DNA of 47,921 bases, from NCBI GenBank assembly GCA_025454795.1, contig JALONT010000025.1:1-47921 (forward strand), in the 5' to 3' direction. Source of the stretch: Bacteroidales bacterium (lineage in GTDB: Bacteria; Bacteroidota; Bacteroidia; Bacteroidales; VadinHA17). Positions 7,941-16,511 of this stretch are shown here, piece after piece. Under the pieces are notes generated by a model. That model saw only the letters and a program-made list of their open reading frames with translations, ran no database searches and was not told the DNA's origin. A program made the translations under genes and the position numbers. Within the stretch, counting starts at the first letter, position 1. Each line of letters starts with the position of its first letter.

Positions 7941-9764
7941 ATGAAAAAAGCTATTTATTTTATAACAATATTATTACTCATCCTTACTTCATGTGATCCA
8001 ATGACGGAGATATATGACGAAATGGATGCGAAGGATACAGGATATTCAAACAAAGTTGAATATACTCTGGCAACTGCTGATTATTCTACTGTCGGTACGC
8101 TTGCAAAAGTTTCAAATCCTGCTGATGCATCTTTTATTTCAACAAAAAAATACTTTAGTGATAATGTAAAAGCTGCAACCTATATACCAGCATTCCTGGC
8201 AGGTAAATATCCTGCACTGACTCTCGGTTCAAGTGCCCTGGTAACTTATAATTACAACGGTGCTTTACCGGAAGATTTACAGCAATACACTTCAGCTGAA
8301 ACATACACTATTAGAAAAAGTGACTATAATAGTTTTGATGGGGTACTTCAGGCAACAAAATATTTTTCTCCCCAATATGCTCCGGAGGTTTATATCCCTG
8401 AGATTCTTGCTGATAATGTTACCTCTCCGTCAGCCGGAGACCTTTTACTTGTAACTTATGATTATTCAACAGGAGATCCATCGGTTGATTTCGCAAATGT
8501 TGCAGATGTCCCTCTCTGGCAGGAAAAATTTGATGCCACACTGGGGAAATTTACACCTTTCAGCATTACCGGAGATCAGGCATGGGTATGGTCTTCTTTT
8601 TCTCCTGACCAGTTTGCAAAAATGTCAGGCCGGGCCAGTAGTGTAAATTATGATAATGAAGACTGGCTTATTTCTGAATCCATTGACCTGACAGATGTGC
8701 CTGATGCCAGTTTAAATTTAAGGCAGACAATTAATTTTGTAGGTACATACTGGGATCAAACAAAAGTCCTTGTATCAACAAACTGGAATGGGACAAAGGA
8801 TGGAATATCAACTGCAACCTGGATCACACTTGAAGGATATACTCTTCCTGCGGGCACAAATTATATTTTTGTTGAGTCAGGAAAGATTGACCTCTCTTCC
8901 TATAAAGATAAGACAATAAGCATAGCATTCAAATATATTTCAAATCCTGCAACATCAACTCCCACATGGGAAGTTGACAGGGTTGAACTGCTCGTCCCCG
9001 GAATCCCGGTTGTGGGATTGGCTCCGGAAACCTATAAGACTTTTTATAAATTCGACGGAAACAAATGGGCAAAAGCTGAAAAGCTTTACTATCTTAATAG
9101 TGTGGATTACAATGCAATGGGAGCACCGGGTACAAATGATAATTTTTCTTCATCTGTTCCTCCTCAGAATTATCTTCCGGCTCTGCTTAATAAATTATAT
9201 CCGCTTGCAGGGCAGGATTTTGAAACGGTACTTGTTTACAAATATTATTCCGGGACTGTAATTACTCTTGCTGATAAATTTAAGTTTAATAATGGAGCCT
9301 GGACTTCATCCTATAATTACATTGAACCCAAAACATCCCAGTTCCTTTATTCAGAATCAGGATGGGTATTTGATCCAACAATTTCATTTACAATGGTATC
9401 AGCTGATTACCAGATGATAGTAAACTGGGTGAAAACAAATAAGGGAGCAAGTTATATCGACTCATACGGGACTCAGGAGTTTTACACGGGTGCAGGGTCC
9501 TATTATTCAAATTTTGACCTTCGTGCCGGGAAGTGGGATGCTGCAATATTTACAACGAAAGAAGATGCTGTCAAAGCGGCTATCGGGATAGCTCTGTTGC
9601 CGACTAAATTCCCAGCAGCAGTTGATAAGGTCAGCGGAATTGATGTTATGTATGTGGTTAATTATGCAACATACGATGGGGCTAATGGTAAATTCACCAT
9701 GAAGTTCCAGTGTACAAAATCAGCACCGGATCCTGAATTTACTCTTGTTGCAGGACCATATTAG
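7941..9764 (+). CDS. Repeat-containing lipoprotein with a choice-of-anchor-J/DUF5017-like domain
   Basis: Start chosen at MKKAIYFITI (7941). A frame extension to 7905 adds 12 residues that would spoil the signal peptide. The lipoprotein signal ends LILTSC with lipid-bearing Cys18, giving 607 aa. Two modules (about 41-105 and 121-175) share a pattern: aromatic-xxxxxDY, then YIPxxL, then LVTYxY. A jelly-roll-like segment follows (about 192-350; WQEKFDATLGKFTPF, GRASSVNYDNEDWLIS, KIDLSSYKDKTISIAFKY), which resembles DUF5017/choice-of-anchor-J domains of Bacteroides lipoproteins. A third module spans about 383-436 and a weaker fourth follows from about 483. It is presumably surface-exposed and a partner of the upstream TonB receptor. 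Function unknown. Confidence 0.85.
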   Translation: MKKAIYFITILLLILTSCDPMTEIYDEMDAKDTGYSNKVEYTLATADYSTVGTLAKVSNPADASFISTKKYFSDNVKAATYIPAFLAGKYPALTLGSSALVTYNYNGALPEDLQQYTSAETYTIRKSDYNSFDGVLQATKYFSPQYAPEVYIPEILADNVTSPSAGDLLLVTYDYSTGDPSVDFANVADVPLWQEKFDATLGKFTPFSITGDQAWVWSSFSPDQFAKMSGRASSVNYDNEDWLISESIDLTDVPDASLNLRQTINFVGTYWDQTKVLVSTNWNGTKDGISTATWITLEGYTLPAGTNYIFVESGKIDLSSYKDKTISIAFKYISNPATSTPTWEVDRVELLVPGIPVVGLAPETYKTFYKFDGNKWAKAEKLYYLNSVDYNAMGAPGTNDNFSSSVPPQNYLPALLNKLYPLAGQDFETVLVYKYYSGTVITLADKFKFNNGAWTSSYNYIEPKTSQFLYSESGWVFDPTISFTMVSADYQMIVNWVKTNKGASYIDSYGTQEFYTGAGSYYSNFDLRAGKWDAAIFTTKEDAVKAAIGIALLPTKFPAAVDKVSGIDVMYVVNYATYDGANGKFTMKFQCTKSAPDPEFTLVAGPY

Positions 9765-10115
9765 CTTTCTGTTTTAACAGATGAAAATGCAAAATGACAG
9801 GGGTGCTTGAAAAAGCACCCTTTTCTATTTATATGGATCATTTTCCAAAATAATTTCCAGACAATTTTTAATTGGCAGATTACTAAACACTTTCAAATCT
9901 GAATCACTTCAGACTATTACACCAGATTCTTCAAGATACTGAATATCAACGAGATTAATCTTGGTTAATAACTATGTTGTCAAATGTTAATAAACTTAAA
10001 TTTTTTGTCTTGCATCAGGGGAAATGCTTACCTAATTTAGCAATTATCCGCTTTAGAAATCAGTGGTCGTTTAATCTCATTATAATCAGAGAATAACAGA
10101 ATTATATTTCAATAT
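9765..10115. other. Intergenic region upstream of nrdJ
   Basis: A 351-bp AT-rich gap. It contains the strong terminator at 9801-9824 and a weak -7-like TATATTTC at 10103-10110, too close to the nrdJ ATG and without a -33 partner. I looked for a cobalamin riboswitch and for NrdR boxes, expected before some RNR genes, and recognised neither. Confidence 0.6.
9801..9824 (+). terminator. Intrinsic terminator after the lipoprotein gene
   Basis: GGGTGCTT (9801-9808) pairs perfectly with AAGCACCC (9813-9820) around a GAAA tetraloop, followed by TTTT (9821-9824) and more T-rich sequence. It lies 36 bp past the lipoprotein stop and closes the receptor/lipoprotein transcription unit. Confidence 0.9.
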
Positions 10116-12743
10116 ATGGGAGATCTATTTGTCCAGGAGTCAGCTATCGTATCTGAGGAAAAAGAAGAACAGGAAGAATCCGATGCTCAGAAAACAGCTG
10201 TTGTGAAGGAAAGCAAAAAACCAGGGGAACATGGTAATGAAAGAGCTGTTTATTCTCATGAGGAGGCTGTGGATGCGAGTATAAGCTATTTCAAAGGAGA
10301 TGAGCTTGCGGCAAGAGTATGGGCAAATAAGTATGCTTTGAAGGATTCTTTCGGGAACCTCTACGAGAAGACCCCGGATGATATGCACCATCGTCTGGCC
10401 CGGGAGATTCACAGGGTCGAGCTTAAATATAAAAATCCTCTGCCAGAAGAACTGATCTATAACGTACTTAAGGACTTCACCTATATTGTACCTCAGGGGG
10501 GACCTATGACAGGAATTGGCAATGAGTACCAGATCGCTTCCCTTTCAAATTGTTTTGTAATTGGTAACGATGGAACCTCTGACTCTTATGGCGGTATAAT
10601 GAAGATCGACCAGGAACAGGTACAGCTGATGAAACGGCGCGGAGGTGTGGGCCACGACCTTTCACATATCAGGCCAAAAGGAACACCTGTACTCAACAGT
10701 GCTCTGACATCAACAGGTGTCGTCCCGTTCATGGAGCGTTATTCCAATTCCACCCGTGAAGTTGCCCAGGACGGAAGGAGAGGTGCCCTTATGCTTTCAA
10801 TCTCCATCAAGCATCCCGATTCCGGGAAATTCATCGATGCAAAAATGGAATGCGGAAAAGTGACAGGTGCAAACGTTTCTGTTAAGATCACTGATGAATT
10901 CATGAAAGCGGTCGAAGCTAAAACTATTTTCAGACAACAATATCCGATAGCCTCTGATAAACCAAAATTTATTAACGATATCGATGCCAGCCAGCTCTGG
11001 GGTAAGATAATCCATAACGCATGGAAATCAGCAGAGCCCGGAGTACTATTCTGGGATACAATAATCCGTGAAAGTGTTCCGGATTGCTACGCTGACCTCG
11101 GTTTTGCAACAGTATCCACAAATCCATGCGGCGAAATACCATTATGTCCCTACGACAGCTGCCGCCTGATGGCAATAAACCTTTTCAGCTATGTAAATGA
11201 TCCATTCACTAAAAAGGCAAAGTTTGATTTCGAACTGTATAAGGAACATGTTGGACTGGCCCAGCGGATGATGGATGATATTATTGACCTCGAGCTGGAA
11301 AAGATAGATTCAATACTCTCAAAAATTGACGGCGATCCTGAAGCCGATGAACTTAAGCGCGTCGAAAGAAACCTTTGGAAGAATATAAGAACGAAAGCAG
11401 AGGAGGGAAGAAGGACAGGTATCGGAATAACAGCTGAAGGCGATATGCTGGCTGCTCTGGGATTAAGATACGGAAGTGATGAGGCAACAAATTTTTCAGT
11501 TGATGTTCATAAGACACTTGCTCTCGAAGCATATAAATCTTCAACATACCTGGCAAAAGAAAGAGGTCCCTTCACAATCTATGATTCTGAGCGTGAGAAA
11601 AATAATCCATTCATACTCAGGATGAAAGAAGTTGATCCGGTAATGTACAATAATATGGTAAAATTCGGCCGGAGAAATATTGCTCTTCTGACTATTGCCC
11701 CGACAGGAACCACCAGTCTTATGACGCAGACCACCTCAGGGATAGAACCTATCTTCTCAGTCTTTTATAAACGAAGAAGAAAAGTAAATCCCAACGACAA
11801 GGATGTTAAAGTTACTTTCAAGGATGAGGTTGGCGATTCATGGGAAGAATTCAATGTCTTCCACCATAAGTTTGTCGACTGGCTGAACCTTAACGGTTTT
11901 GACCCGAATGAGGTTAACAGGATGGGTGACGAGGAGATTGAAAAGATCATCGCAAAATCGCCATATCATAAAGCTACTGCAAATGATGTTGACTGGATTG
12001 CTAAAGTAAAAATGCAGGGAGCGATTCAAAAATGGGTGGACCATTCAATAAGCGTAACAATAAACCTCCCGGCCGATGTCAGGGAAGAAATGGTAAGTGA
12101 TTTGTACCTTACTGCATGGAAATCAGGCTGCAAAGGTGCAACAGTTTACCGCGATGGATCACGAAACGGGGTATTGATCACAGGAAAATCAGAGATTATC
12201 AGAGAAAGGCCAAAACGCCCCAAAGTCCTTGATTGCGATGTGATAAGATTTAATATCAGTGAGGAAAAATGGGTTGCTTTTGTAGGCCTCAAGGAGGGTC
12301 GTCCCTATGAGATATTCACAGGACTTGCTGATGAGGAGATATTCCCGATCCCGAAAAGCATCATAAAAGGGCAGATAATAAAAATCAAGAATGAAGACGG
12401 CAAGACCCGCTATGATTTTCAGTATACTGATAAATACGGATACAAGAAAACAATTGGCGGTCTGTCACATATGTTCAAACCAGAGTTCTGGAACTATGCA
12501 AAACTGATATCAGGAGTGCTGAGACACGAGATGCCGATTGCAGATGTTGTAACACTGATCCAGTCGCTTAATCTTGACAGTGAATCTATAAATAACTGGA
12601 AAAACGGTGTTGAACGGGCACTGAAGAAATACATTCCCAATGGGACCAAAGCAAAAGGGAAATGCGAATGCGGCTCAGATAACCTGGTGTATGAGGAAGG
12701 ATGCCTGATCTGCAAAGACTGCGGCTCCTCAAAATGCGGATAA
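10116..12743 (+). CDS. nrdJ: Class II (adenosylcobalamin-dependent) ribonucleotide reductase
   Basis: An 875-aa enzyme reducing ribonucleotides to deoxyribonucleotides with a B12-derived radical. The first 45 residues are a Glu/Lys-rich extension with no visible ATP cone. The catalytic barrel has Cys146 in SLSNCFVIGND, GGVGHDLSHIRPKG, the radical-type active site NPCGE (Cys338), and TIAPTGTTSLM near 527. After TVYRDGSRNG a C-terminal domain of TSCPD type follows, then the Cys-rich tail CECGSD...CLICKDCGSSKCG, which probably shuttles reducing power. Length and tail match single-chain class II enzymes of Bacteroidota. The gene is transcribed alone. Confidence 0.96.
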   Translation: MGDLFVQESAIVSEEKEEQEESDAQKTAVVKESKKPGEHGNERAVYSHEEAVDASISYFKGDELAARVWANKYALKDSFGNLYEKTPDDMHHRLAREIHRVELKYKNPLPEELIYNVLKDFTYIVPQGGPMTGIGNEYQIASLSNCFVIGNDGTSDSYGGIMKIDQEQVQLMKRRGGVGHDLSHIRPKGTPVLNSALTSTGVVPFMERYSNSTREVAQDGRRGALMLSISIKHPDSGKFIDAKMECGKVTGANVSVKITDEFMKAVEAKTIFRQQYPIASDKPKFINDIDASQLWGKIIHNAWKSAEPGVLFWDTIIRESVPDCYADLGFATVSTNPCGEIPLCPYDSCRLMAINLFSYVNDPFTKKAKFDFELYKEHVGLAQRMMDDIIDLELEKIDSILSKIDGDPEADELKRVERNLWKNIRTKAEEGRRTGIGITAEGDMLAALGLRYGSDEATNFSVDVHKTLALEAYKSSTYLAKERGPFTIYDSEREKNNPFILRMKEVDPVMYNNMVKFGRRNIALLTIAPTGTTSLMTQTTSGIEPIFSVFYKRRRKVNPNDKDVKVTFKDEVGDSWEEFNVFHHKFVDWLNLNGFDPNEVNRMGDEEIEKIIAKSPYHKATANDVDWIAKVKMQGAIQKWVDHSISVTINLPADVREEMVSDLYLTAWKSGCKGATVYRDGSRNGVLITGKSEIIRERPKRPKVLDCDVIRFNISEEKWVAFVGLKEGRPYEIFTGLADEEIFPIPKSIIKGQIIKIKNEDGKTRYDFQYTDKYGYKKTIGGLSHMFKPEFWNYAKLISGVLRHEMPIADVVTLIQSLNLDSESINNWKNGVERALKKYIPNGTKAKGKCECGSDNLVYEEGCLICKDCGSSKCG

Positions 12744-12751
12744 AAACCTGG

Positions 12752-12777
12752 CAGATCTGTTGAATGCAGCAGATCTG
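12752..12777. terminator. Possible bidirectional hairpin between convergent genes
   Basis: CAGATCTG at 12752-12759 and again at 12770-12777 can pair because the octamer is its own reverse complement, giving an 8-bp stem with a 10-nt loop. It lies between the convergent nrdJ and FkbM-family genes. On the minus strand it is followed by CCAGGTTTTTA. There is no clean T run on the plus strand, so the call is weak. Confidence 0.35.
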
Positions 12778-12795
12778 TAATCAAAAAAGATGTGA

Positions 12796-13680
12796 TTAGC
12801 GTACTGCTCTGAGAAGCCCCCTGCGCAGCCAGGGTTTCCGGATCTTTTTGTCGTAATAATGTATCATGTAACCTTTTGCAGGTGTTACTGCGAATCCGTT
12901 ATTTTCAAGTAGTAAACTGAAATCCTTCTCATCATTGTGTTTATGATAGGTGCAGAGAGCAATCTTCAGAGGGGTTTTACCTGAAATTGTTTCGCGGGCA
13001 CCGTTTAAAACCTTTTGCTCAAAGCCGTCAACATCAATTTTAAGGAATGTGATTTCTTTCCCTGACTTCATTAACGTATCAAGCCTGATATTCTTCTTAT
13101 CATCGGTATCTGAAACATATTTTCTGATTATGTCGACTTTCTCCTTCCACGGAGCAAAAGTTGCTTTAAGGGCTTCTATCCACTCGTGGTCATTCTCTAT
13201 GAGGTAGATTTTTTTAACCTTTTCTATAACCGAAAGTGAAAAATTACCTTCAGCTGCACCGATATCTGCTATTTCATTATCCATTTCAGGATAAAAACTG
13301 TCTGACAGGTACCTGTGAGGACTCTCCGGATCCTGTTCCCTGGAAAGATCTGAATAAGCTCTCTGTATTCTTTTTTTTGACCATCTTTTTTTAAAATAGA
13401 GTTTTTTGCCCTCCTGGATCACATATTTCATTCCGTTGGAATGATCAGAAAATACTTCAATTTTTTCAGGAGAATAATTATGCGAAAAGAGGTAAGGAAA
13501 TGTTGTAACAGGGTTGTTTTCAAGGTACTTCAGGATGTCCCTTTGTTCATCATTGACTTCATTTCCGGGAAGTGATGAGAAATGCACGAGAATCTTTCTG
13601 CGAAGATTCTTTTTCAGAATGATAGTTCTTAGTGGTTTAGGAACCAGAATCCTGTAGAACGGGAAAAGGTATTTATTCAT
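12796..13680 (-). CDS. FkbM family methyltransferase
   Basis: A 294-aa protein with a Rossmann-type SAM-dependent methyltransferase domain over about 135-275: motif I DIGAAEGNFSLSVIEK, an acidic strand end YLIENDHEW, then RLDTLM and FLKIDVDGFEQKVLNGA, the signature of FkbM-type O-methyltransferases. Such enzymes often methylate sugars or polyketides. The N-terminal 130 residues are basic and not recognisable as a known domain. It is alone on the minus strand, convergent with nrdJ, with no glycan cluster nearby to suggest a substrate. Confidence 0.85.
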   Translation of the reverse strand: MNKYLFPFYRILVPKPLRTIILKKNLRRKILVHFSSLPGNEVNDEQRDILKYLENNPVTTFPYLFSHNYSPEKIEVFSDHSNGMKYVIQEGKKLYFKKRWSKKRIQRAYSDLSREQDPESPHRYLSDSFYPEMDNEIADIGAAEGNFSLSVIEKVKKIYLIENDHEWIEALKATFAPWKEKVDIIRKYVSDTDDKKNIRLDTLMKSGKEITFLKIDVDGFEQKVLNGARETISGKTPLKIALCTYHKHNDEKDFSLLLENNGFAVTPAKGYMIHYYDKKIRKPWLRRGLLRAVR

Positions 13681-13730
13681 TATAAAATTAGATTATATCC
13701 TATTATAAAAAAACTACCATGAAAGTTAAA

Positions 13731-13920
13731 GATTCCTCATTCCTCCGCCTCCGGCGGATTCATTCGGAATGACAGGGTATTTTTATTTCTAAGGGGGGAA
13801 GGAAGCAGGAGCGTTTCGCAGGAATTTTCCTTACTGTCTCAAATCTTGTTGGAAACGCTCCTGCTTCCTTCCCCAATCCATTAAACTCGACCTTGTCATT
13901 CCGAACAAAGTGAGAAATCT
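13731..13920. repeat. Nested palindromic intergenic element
   Basis: The core is a perfect 23-bp inverted repeat (13795-13817 with 13852-13874) around a 34-nt loop. An outer arm, TTCGGAATGACAGGG (13763-13777), pairs with 13891-13905 with one G-T wobble. Beyond that the left end GATTCCTCA (from 13731) mirrors TGAGAAATC (to 13919). The left side carries an extra hairpin, TCCGCC-TCC-GGCGGA (13744-13758). The TGTCATTCCGAA...TGAG..ATCT motif resembles interspersed repeats I recall from many environmental genomes. It fills the 335-bp gap between the FkbM and kbl genes. Confidence 0.85.
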
Positions 13921-14015
13921 CATCATATTATAAACCAATCGGTCACAAAATGTTGTCATAAGTAGCTTCAGGAAGGAATCTTTATCTTATTTATAACTCT
14001 AACTCTATATCCATT

Positions 14016-15212
14016 TCATTTTATTACTCCCATCTCCTTTCCGATCTTGTCGAATGCTCTGATTGCCTTGTCGAGATGCTCAATTTCATGAGCTGCCGAG
14101 AGTTGAACACGTATCCTTGCTTTCCCTTTCGCAACGACAGGATAATAGAATCCTATTACATAGATACCTTCATTTAAAAGCTTTGCCGCGAACTCCTGGG
14201 ATAGTTTTGCATCATAAAGCATTACAGCACATATTGCAGATTTTGTTGGTTTTATGTCGAATCCCAGTGCGGTCATCCTGCTGATAAAATACCCGGAATT
14301 CCTGTGGAGCTTATCCTGGAGCTCATTTGTATCGGTCATCAGATCAACCATTTTTATGCCTGCTGCAGCAACAAGAGGAGGTATTGAGTTTGAGAAAAGA
14401 TAAGGACGTGATCTCTGCCGCAGAATTTCGATTATCTCTTTTTTCCCTGTTGTAAAACCTCCGATTGCCCCTCCAAATGCTTTTCCCAGGGTACCTGTAA
14501 TTATTTCAACCTGACCCATGACATTAAAAAGCTCGGTAACACCACGTCCGGATTCGCCGACTACACCGGCAGAATGAGACTCATCAACCATTACCATGGC
14601 ATCGTATTTATTCGCAAGATCGATGATCTTTCTCAGCGGAGCCACGTTACCGTCCATTGAAAAGACGCCGTCGGTTACAATAAGTCTGAACCGTTGAGCC
14701 CGGGCAAGCTTCAGCTGCTTTTCAAGATCTTCCGTATCTGCATTCTCATACCTGTATCTGACGGCCTTGCAAAGACGCACACCATCAATAATGGACGCAT
14801 GGTTCAGGGAATCGGAGATTACAGCATCATCTTCGGTTAAAAGAGGTTCAAAGACACCTCCGTTTGCATCGAAGCATGCAGCATAGAGAATGGTGTCTTC
14901 AGTACAAAAGAATTTTGCGATTTTTGTCTCGAGCTCCTTGTGGAGATCAGTTGTTCCGCAGATAAAGCGCACCGACGACATACCGTATCCGTGATCATCA
15001 AGAGCCGATTTCGCAGCTTCTATAAGGCCCGGATTGTTTGAAAGCCCCAGGTAATTATTGGCACAGAAATTCAGCACCTTCTGACCGGTATCCAGCTCAA
15101 TTTCAGCTCCCTGTGGAGAAACGATAACCCTTTCATTCTTATACAGACCATTGTCTTTGATTTCTTCAATGATCTTAGCCAGGTATTTTTGATAATCTTG
15201 ATACATAATCAA
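14016..15212 (-). CDS. kbl: Glycine C-acetyltransferase (2-amino-3-ketobutyrate CoA ligase)
   Basis: A 398-aa PLP enzyme of the alpha-oxoamine synthase family. It splits 2-amino-3-oxobutyrate with CoA into glycine and acetyl-CoA, the second step of threonine breakdown. The visible PLP site is Asp210 and His213 in VMVDESHSAG and Lys244 in TGTLGKAFGGAIGG. The substrate-binding N terminus NFCANNYLGLSNNP is also typical. The length equals the E. coli enzyme. A start two codons later (MYQDYQKY, 15206) is equally possible. It lies downstream of tdh on the same strand with a 122-bp repeat-bearing gap, so the two probably form one pathway unit. Confidence 0.95.
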   Translation of the reverse strand: MIMYQDYQKYLAKIIEEIKDNGLYKNERVIVSPQGAEIELDTGQKVLNFCANNYLGLSNNPGLIEAAKSALDDHGYGMSSVRFICGTTDLHKELETKIAKFFCTEDTILYAACFDANGGVFEPLLTEDDAVISDSLNHASIIDGVRLCKAVRYRYENADTEDLEKQLKLARAQRFRLIVTDGVFSMDGNVAPLRKIIDLANKYDAMVMVDESHSAGVVGESGRGVTELFNVMGQVEIITGTLGKAFGGAIGGFTTGKKEIIEILRQRSRPYLFSNSIPPLVAAAGIKMVDLMTDTNELQDKLHRNSGYFISRMTALGFDIKPTKSAICAVMLYDAKLSQEFAAKLLNEGIYVIGFYYPVVAKGKARIRVQLSAAHEIEHLDKAIRAFDKIGKEMGVIK

Positions 15213-15231
15213 TCCTATAATTTAATCCTTT

Positions 15232-15322
15232 GCGCTCCTTTGTGACTCCCTTTGTGTCCCTTTGTGGTTAAATTTTTTTACCACAAAGTAACACGAAGTA
15301 AAACACTAAGTATCACAAAGGG
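15232..15322. repeat. Short-period dyad repeat between tdh and kbl
   Basis: The left side consists of CTTTGTG-like units and the right side of their complements. CTTTGTGGT (15260-15268) pairs perfectly with ACCACAAAG (15280-15288), and CCCTTTGTG (15248-15256) with CACAAAGGG (15314-15322). The units recur every 9-11 bp. The element would sit in the spacer of a tdh-kbl transcript. Confidence 0.8.
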
Positions 15323-15334
15323 AAATAGTTTAAT

Positions 15335-16360
15335 TTAATCCCAGTTAAGGATTACTTTTCCGCAGTTCCCCTGTTCCATTGCATCAAAACCTTTCTGAAA
15401 ATCATTTATATGAAAGCGGTGAGTAATGACAGGATTAAGGTTTATACCTCCTATGATCATCTGCTCCATTTTGTACCAGGTCTCCCACATTTCTCTTCCG
15501 TAAATTCCCTTAAGGGTAATGGCTTTAAAAATAATTTCGCTCCAGGGAACTTCAAAATTTGATGGAAGTATTCCAAGTAGTGAAATGCTTGAACCATTGT
15601 ACATATTACTTATCATCTCAACAAATGCCCCTGGTGATCCGGACATTTCCAATCCAATATCGAATCCTCTCATCCCCAGCTTTTTAACTGCGTCTGATAT
15701 TTTTTCTCCTTTTGAAGGATTGACTGTGAGCGTGGCGCCCATCTTTTTTGCGATTTCAAGGCGGTAATCGCTAAGGTCGCTGGCAACAATAAATCTTGCA
15801 CCCGAAAATTTCGCAATTGCAATAGCCATGCTTCCGATAAGACCGGAACCGGTAACTAATACATCTTCTCCAAGGAGGGGGAATGAAAGAGCGGTATGTG
15901 TTGCATTCCCGAACGGATCCATTATTGCAGCCCATTCATCAGGGATTCTGGGGTCGAGAGGTACTACGTTTAAAGCCGGGATTTTAACAAATTCAGCAAA
16001 TGATCCGTCAATATTTACACCTATTCCAATGGTATTCTCACAGACATGTTCTTTCCCTCGGCGGCAATTACGACAATGGCCGCAGGCGAAGTGTCCTTCT
16101 CCGGTAACTCTTTCACCAATCTTAAGATTTGTGACACCCGCACCCATCTTTTCGATGTACCCCATATATTCGTGTCCTATAACCATGGGTGTTTTGATAG
16201 TTTTCTGCGACCAGGAGTCCCATTCATAAATGTGAAGATCAGTTCCGCAAATAGCCGATTTTTTAACCTTAATTATAACATCATTGAGACCGGGTTCAGG
16301 AACAGGTACCTCCTGCATCCACAGACCTTTTCCGGGACGGGCTTTTACAAGGGCTTTCAT
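15335..16360 (-). CDS. tdh: L-threonine 3-dehydrogenase
   Basis: A zinc-dependent medium-chain dehydrogenase that oxidises L-threonine to 2-amino-3-oxobutyrate with NAD+. Started at MKALVKARPG (16360) it is 341 aa, the same as E. coli Tdh, and all metal ligands fall at the same positions: Cys38, His63 and Glu64 (catalytic zinc) and Cys93, Cys96, Cys99 and Cys107 (structural zinc in FACGHCRNCRRGKEHVC). The NAD-binding motif is GSGLIGSMAIA. The C terminus FQKGFDAMEQGNCGKVILNWD is also diagnostic. The frame extends to 16411, but that start overlaps the likely -7 element, so it is rejected. kbl follows and completes the pathway. Confidence 0.96.
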   Translation of the reverse strand: MKALVKARPGKGLWMQEVPVPEPGLNDVIIKVKKSAICGTDLHIYEWDSWSQKTIKTPMVIGHEYMGYIEKMGAGVTNLKIGERVTGEGHFACGHCRNCRRGKEHVCENTIGIGVNIDGSFAEFVKIPALNVVPLDPRIPDEWAAIMDPFGNATHTALSFPLLGEDVLVTGSGLIGSMAIAIAKFSGARFIVASDLSDYRLEIAKKMGATLTVNPSKGEKISDAVKKLGMRGFDIGLEMSGSPGAFVEMISNMYNGSSISLLGILPSNFEVPWSEIIFKAITLKGIYGREMWETWYKMEQMIIGGINLNPVITHRFHINDFQKGFDAMEQGNCGKVILNWD

Positions 16361-16410
16361 CTTCTTCATACTTGCTTTTTTTAAAAGCTGTTTGCAATTA
16401 GAATGGAACA

Positions 16411-16418
16411 CAAAGTTA
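16411..16418 (-). promoter_or_regulatory. Possible -7 element for tdh
   Basis: On the minus strand these bases read TAACTTTG, a full match to the Bacteroidota -7 consensus TAnnTTTG. Transcription would begin near 16404, about 44 nt before the tdh ATG. I did not find a TTG at the expected -33 spacing, so it is only a half-site. Confidence 0.35.
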
Positions 16419-16477
16419 ATACAAATCTGTAGCAGAAAAGCTGATTTATGCCATACTATTATATATCGGGGTTTATC

Positions 16478-16485
16478 TATCTTTG
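16478..16485 (+). promoter_or_regulatory. Possible -7 element for gltX
   Basis: TATCTTTG matches TAnnTTTG. A start about 7 bp downstream leaves roughly 20 nt before the ATG at 16512 but only about 5 nt before the ATG at 16497, which favours the inner start. No TTG is found at the -33 spacing. Confidence 0.35.
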
Positions 16486-16511
16486 TATTGTTTCAAATGA
16501 ATTTTACACAG

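Noticed and set aside
9825-10115. Cobalamin riboswitch or NrdR boxes before nrdJ
   Set aside because: No conserved B12-box-like core or paired NrdR motif was recognised in this AT-rich stretch.
16284-16496. N-terminal extension of GltX
   Set aside because: It is antisense to tdh coding sequence and the family starts just before VRVRFAPSPTG.
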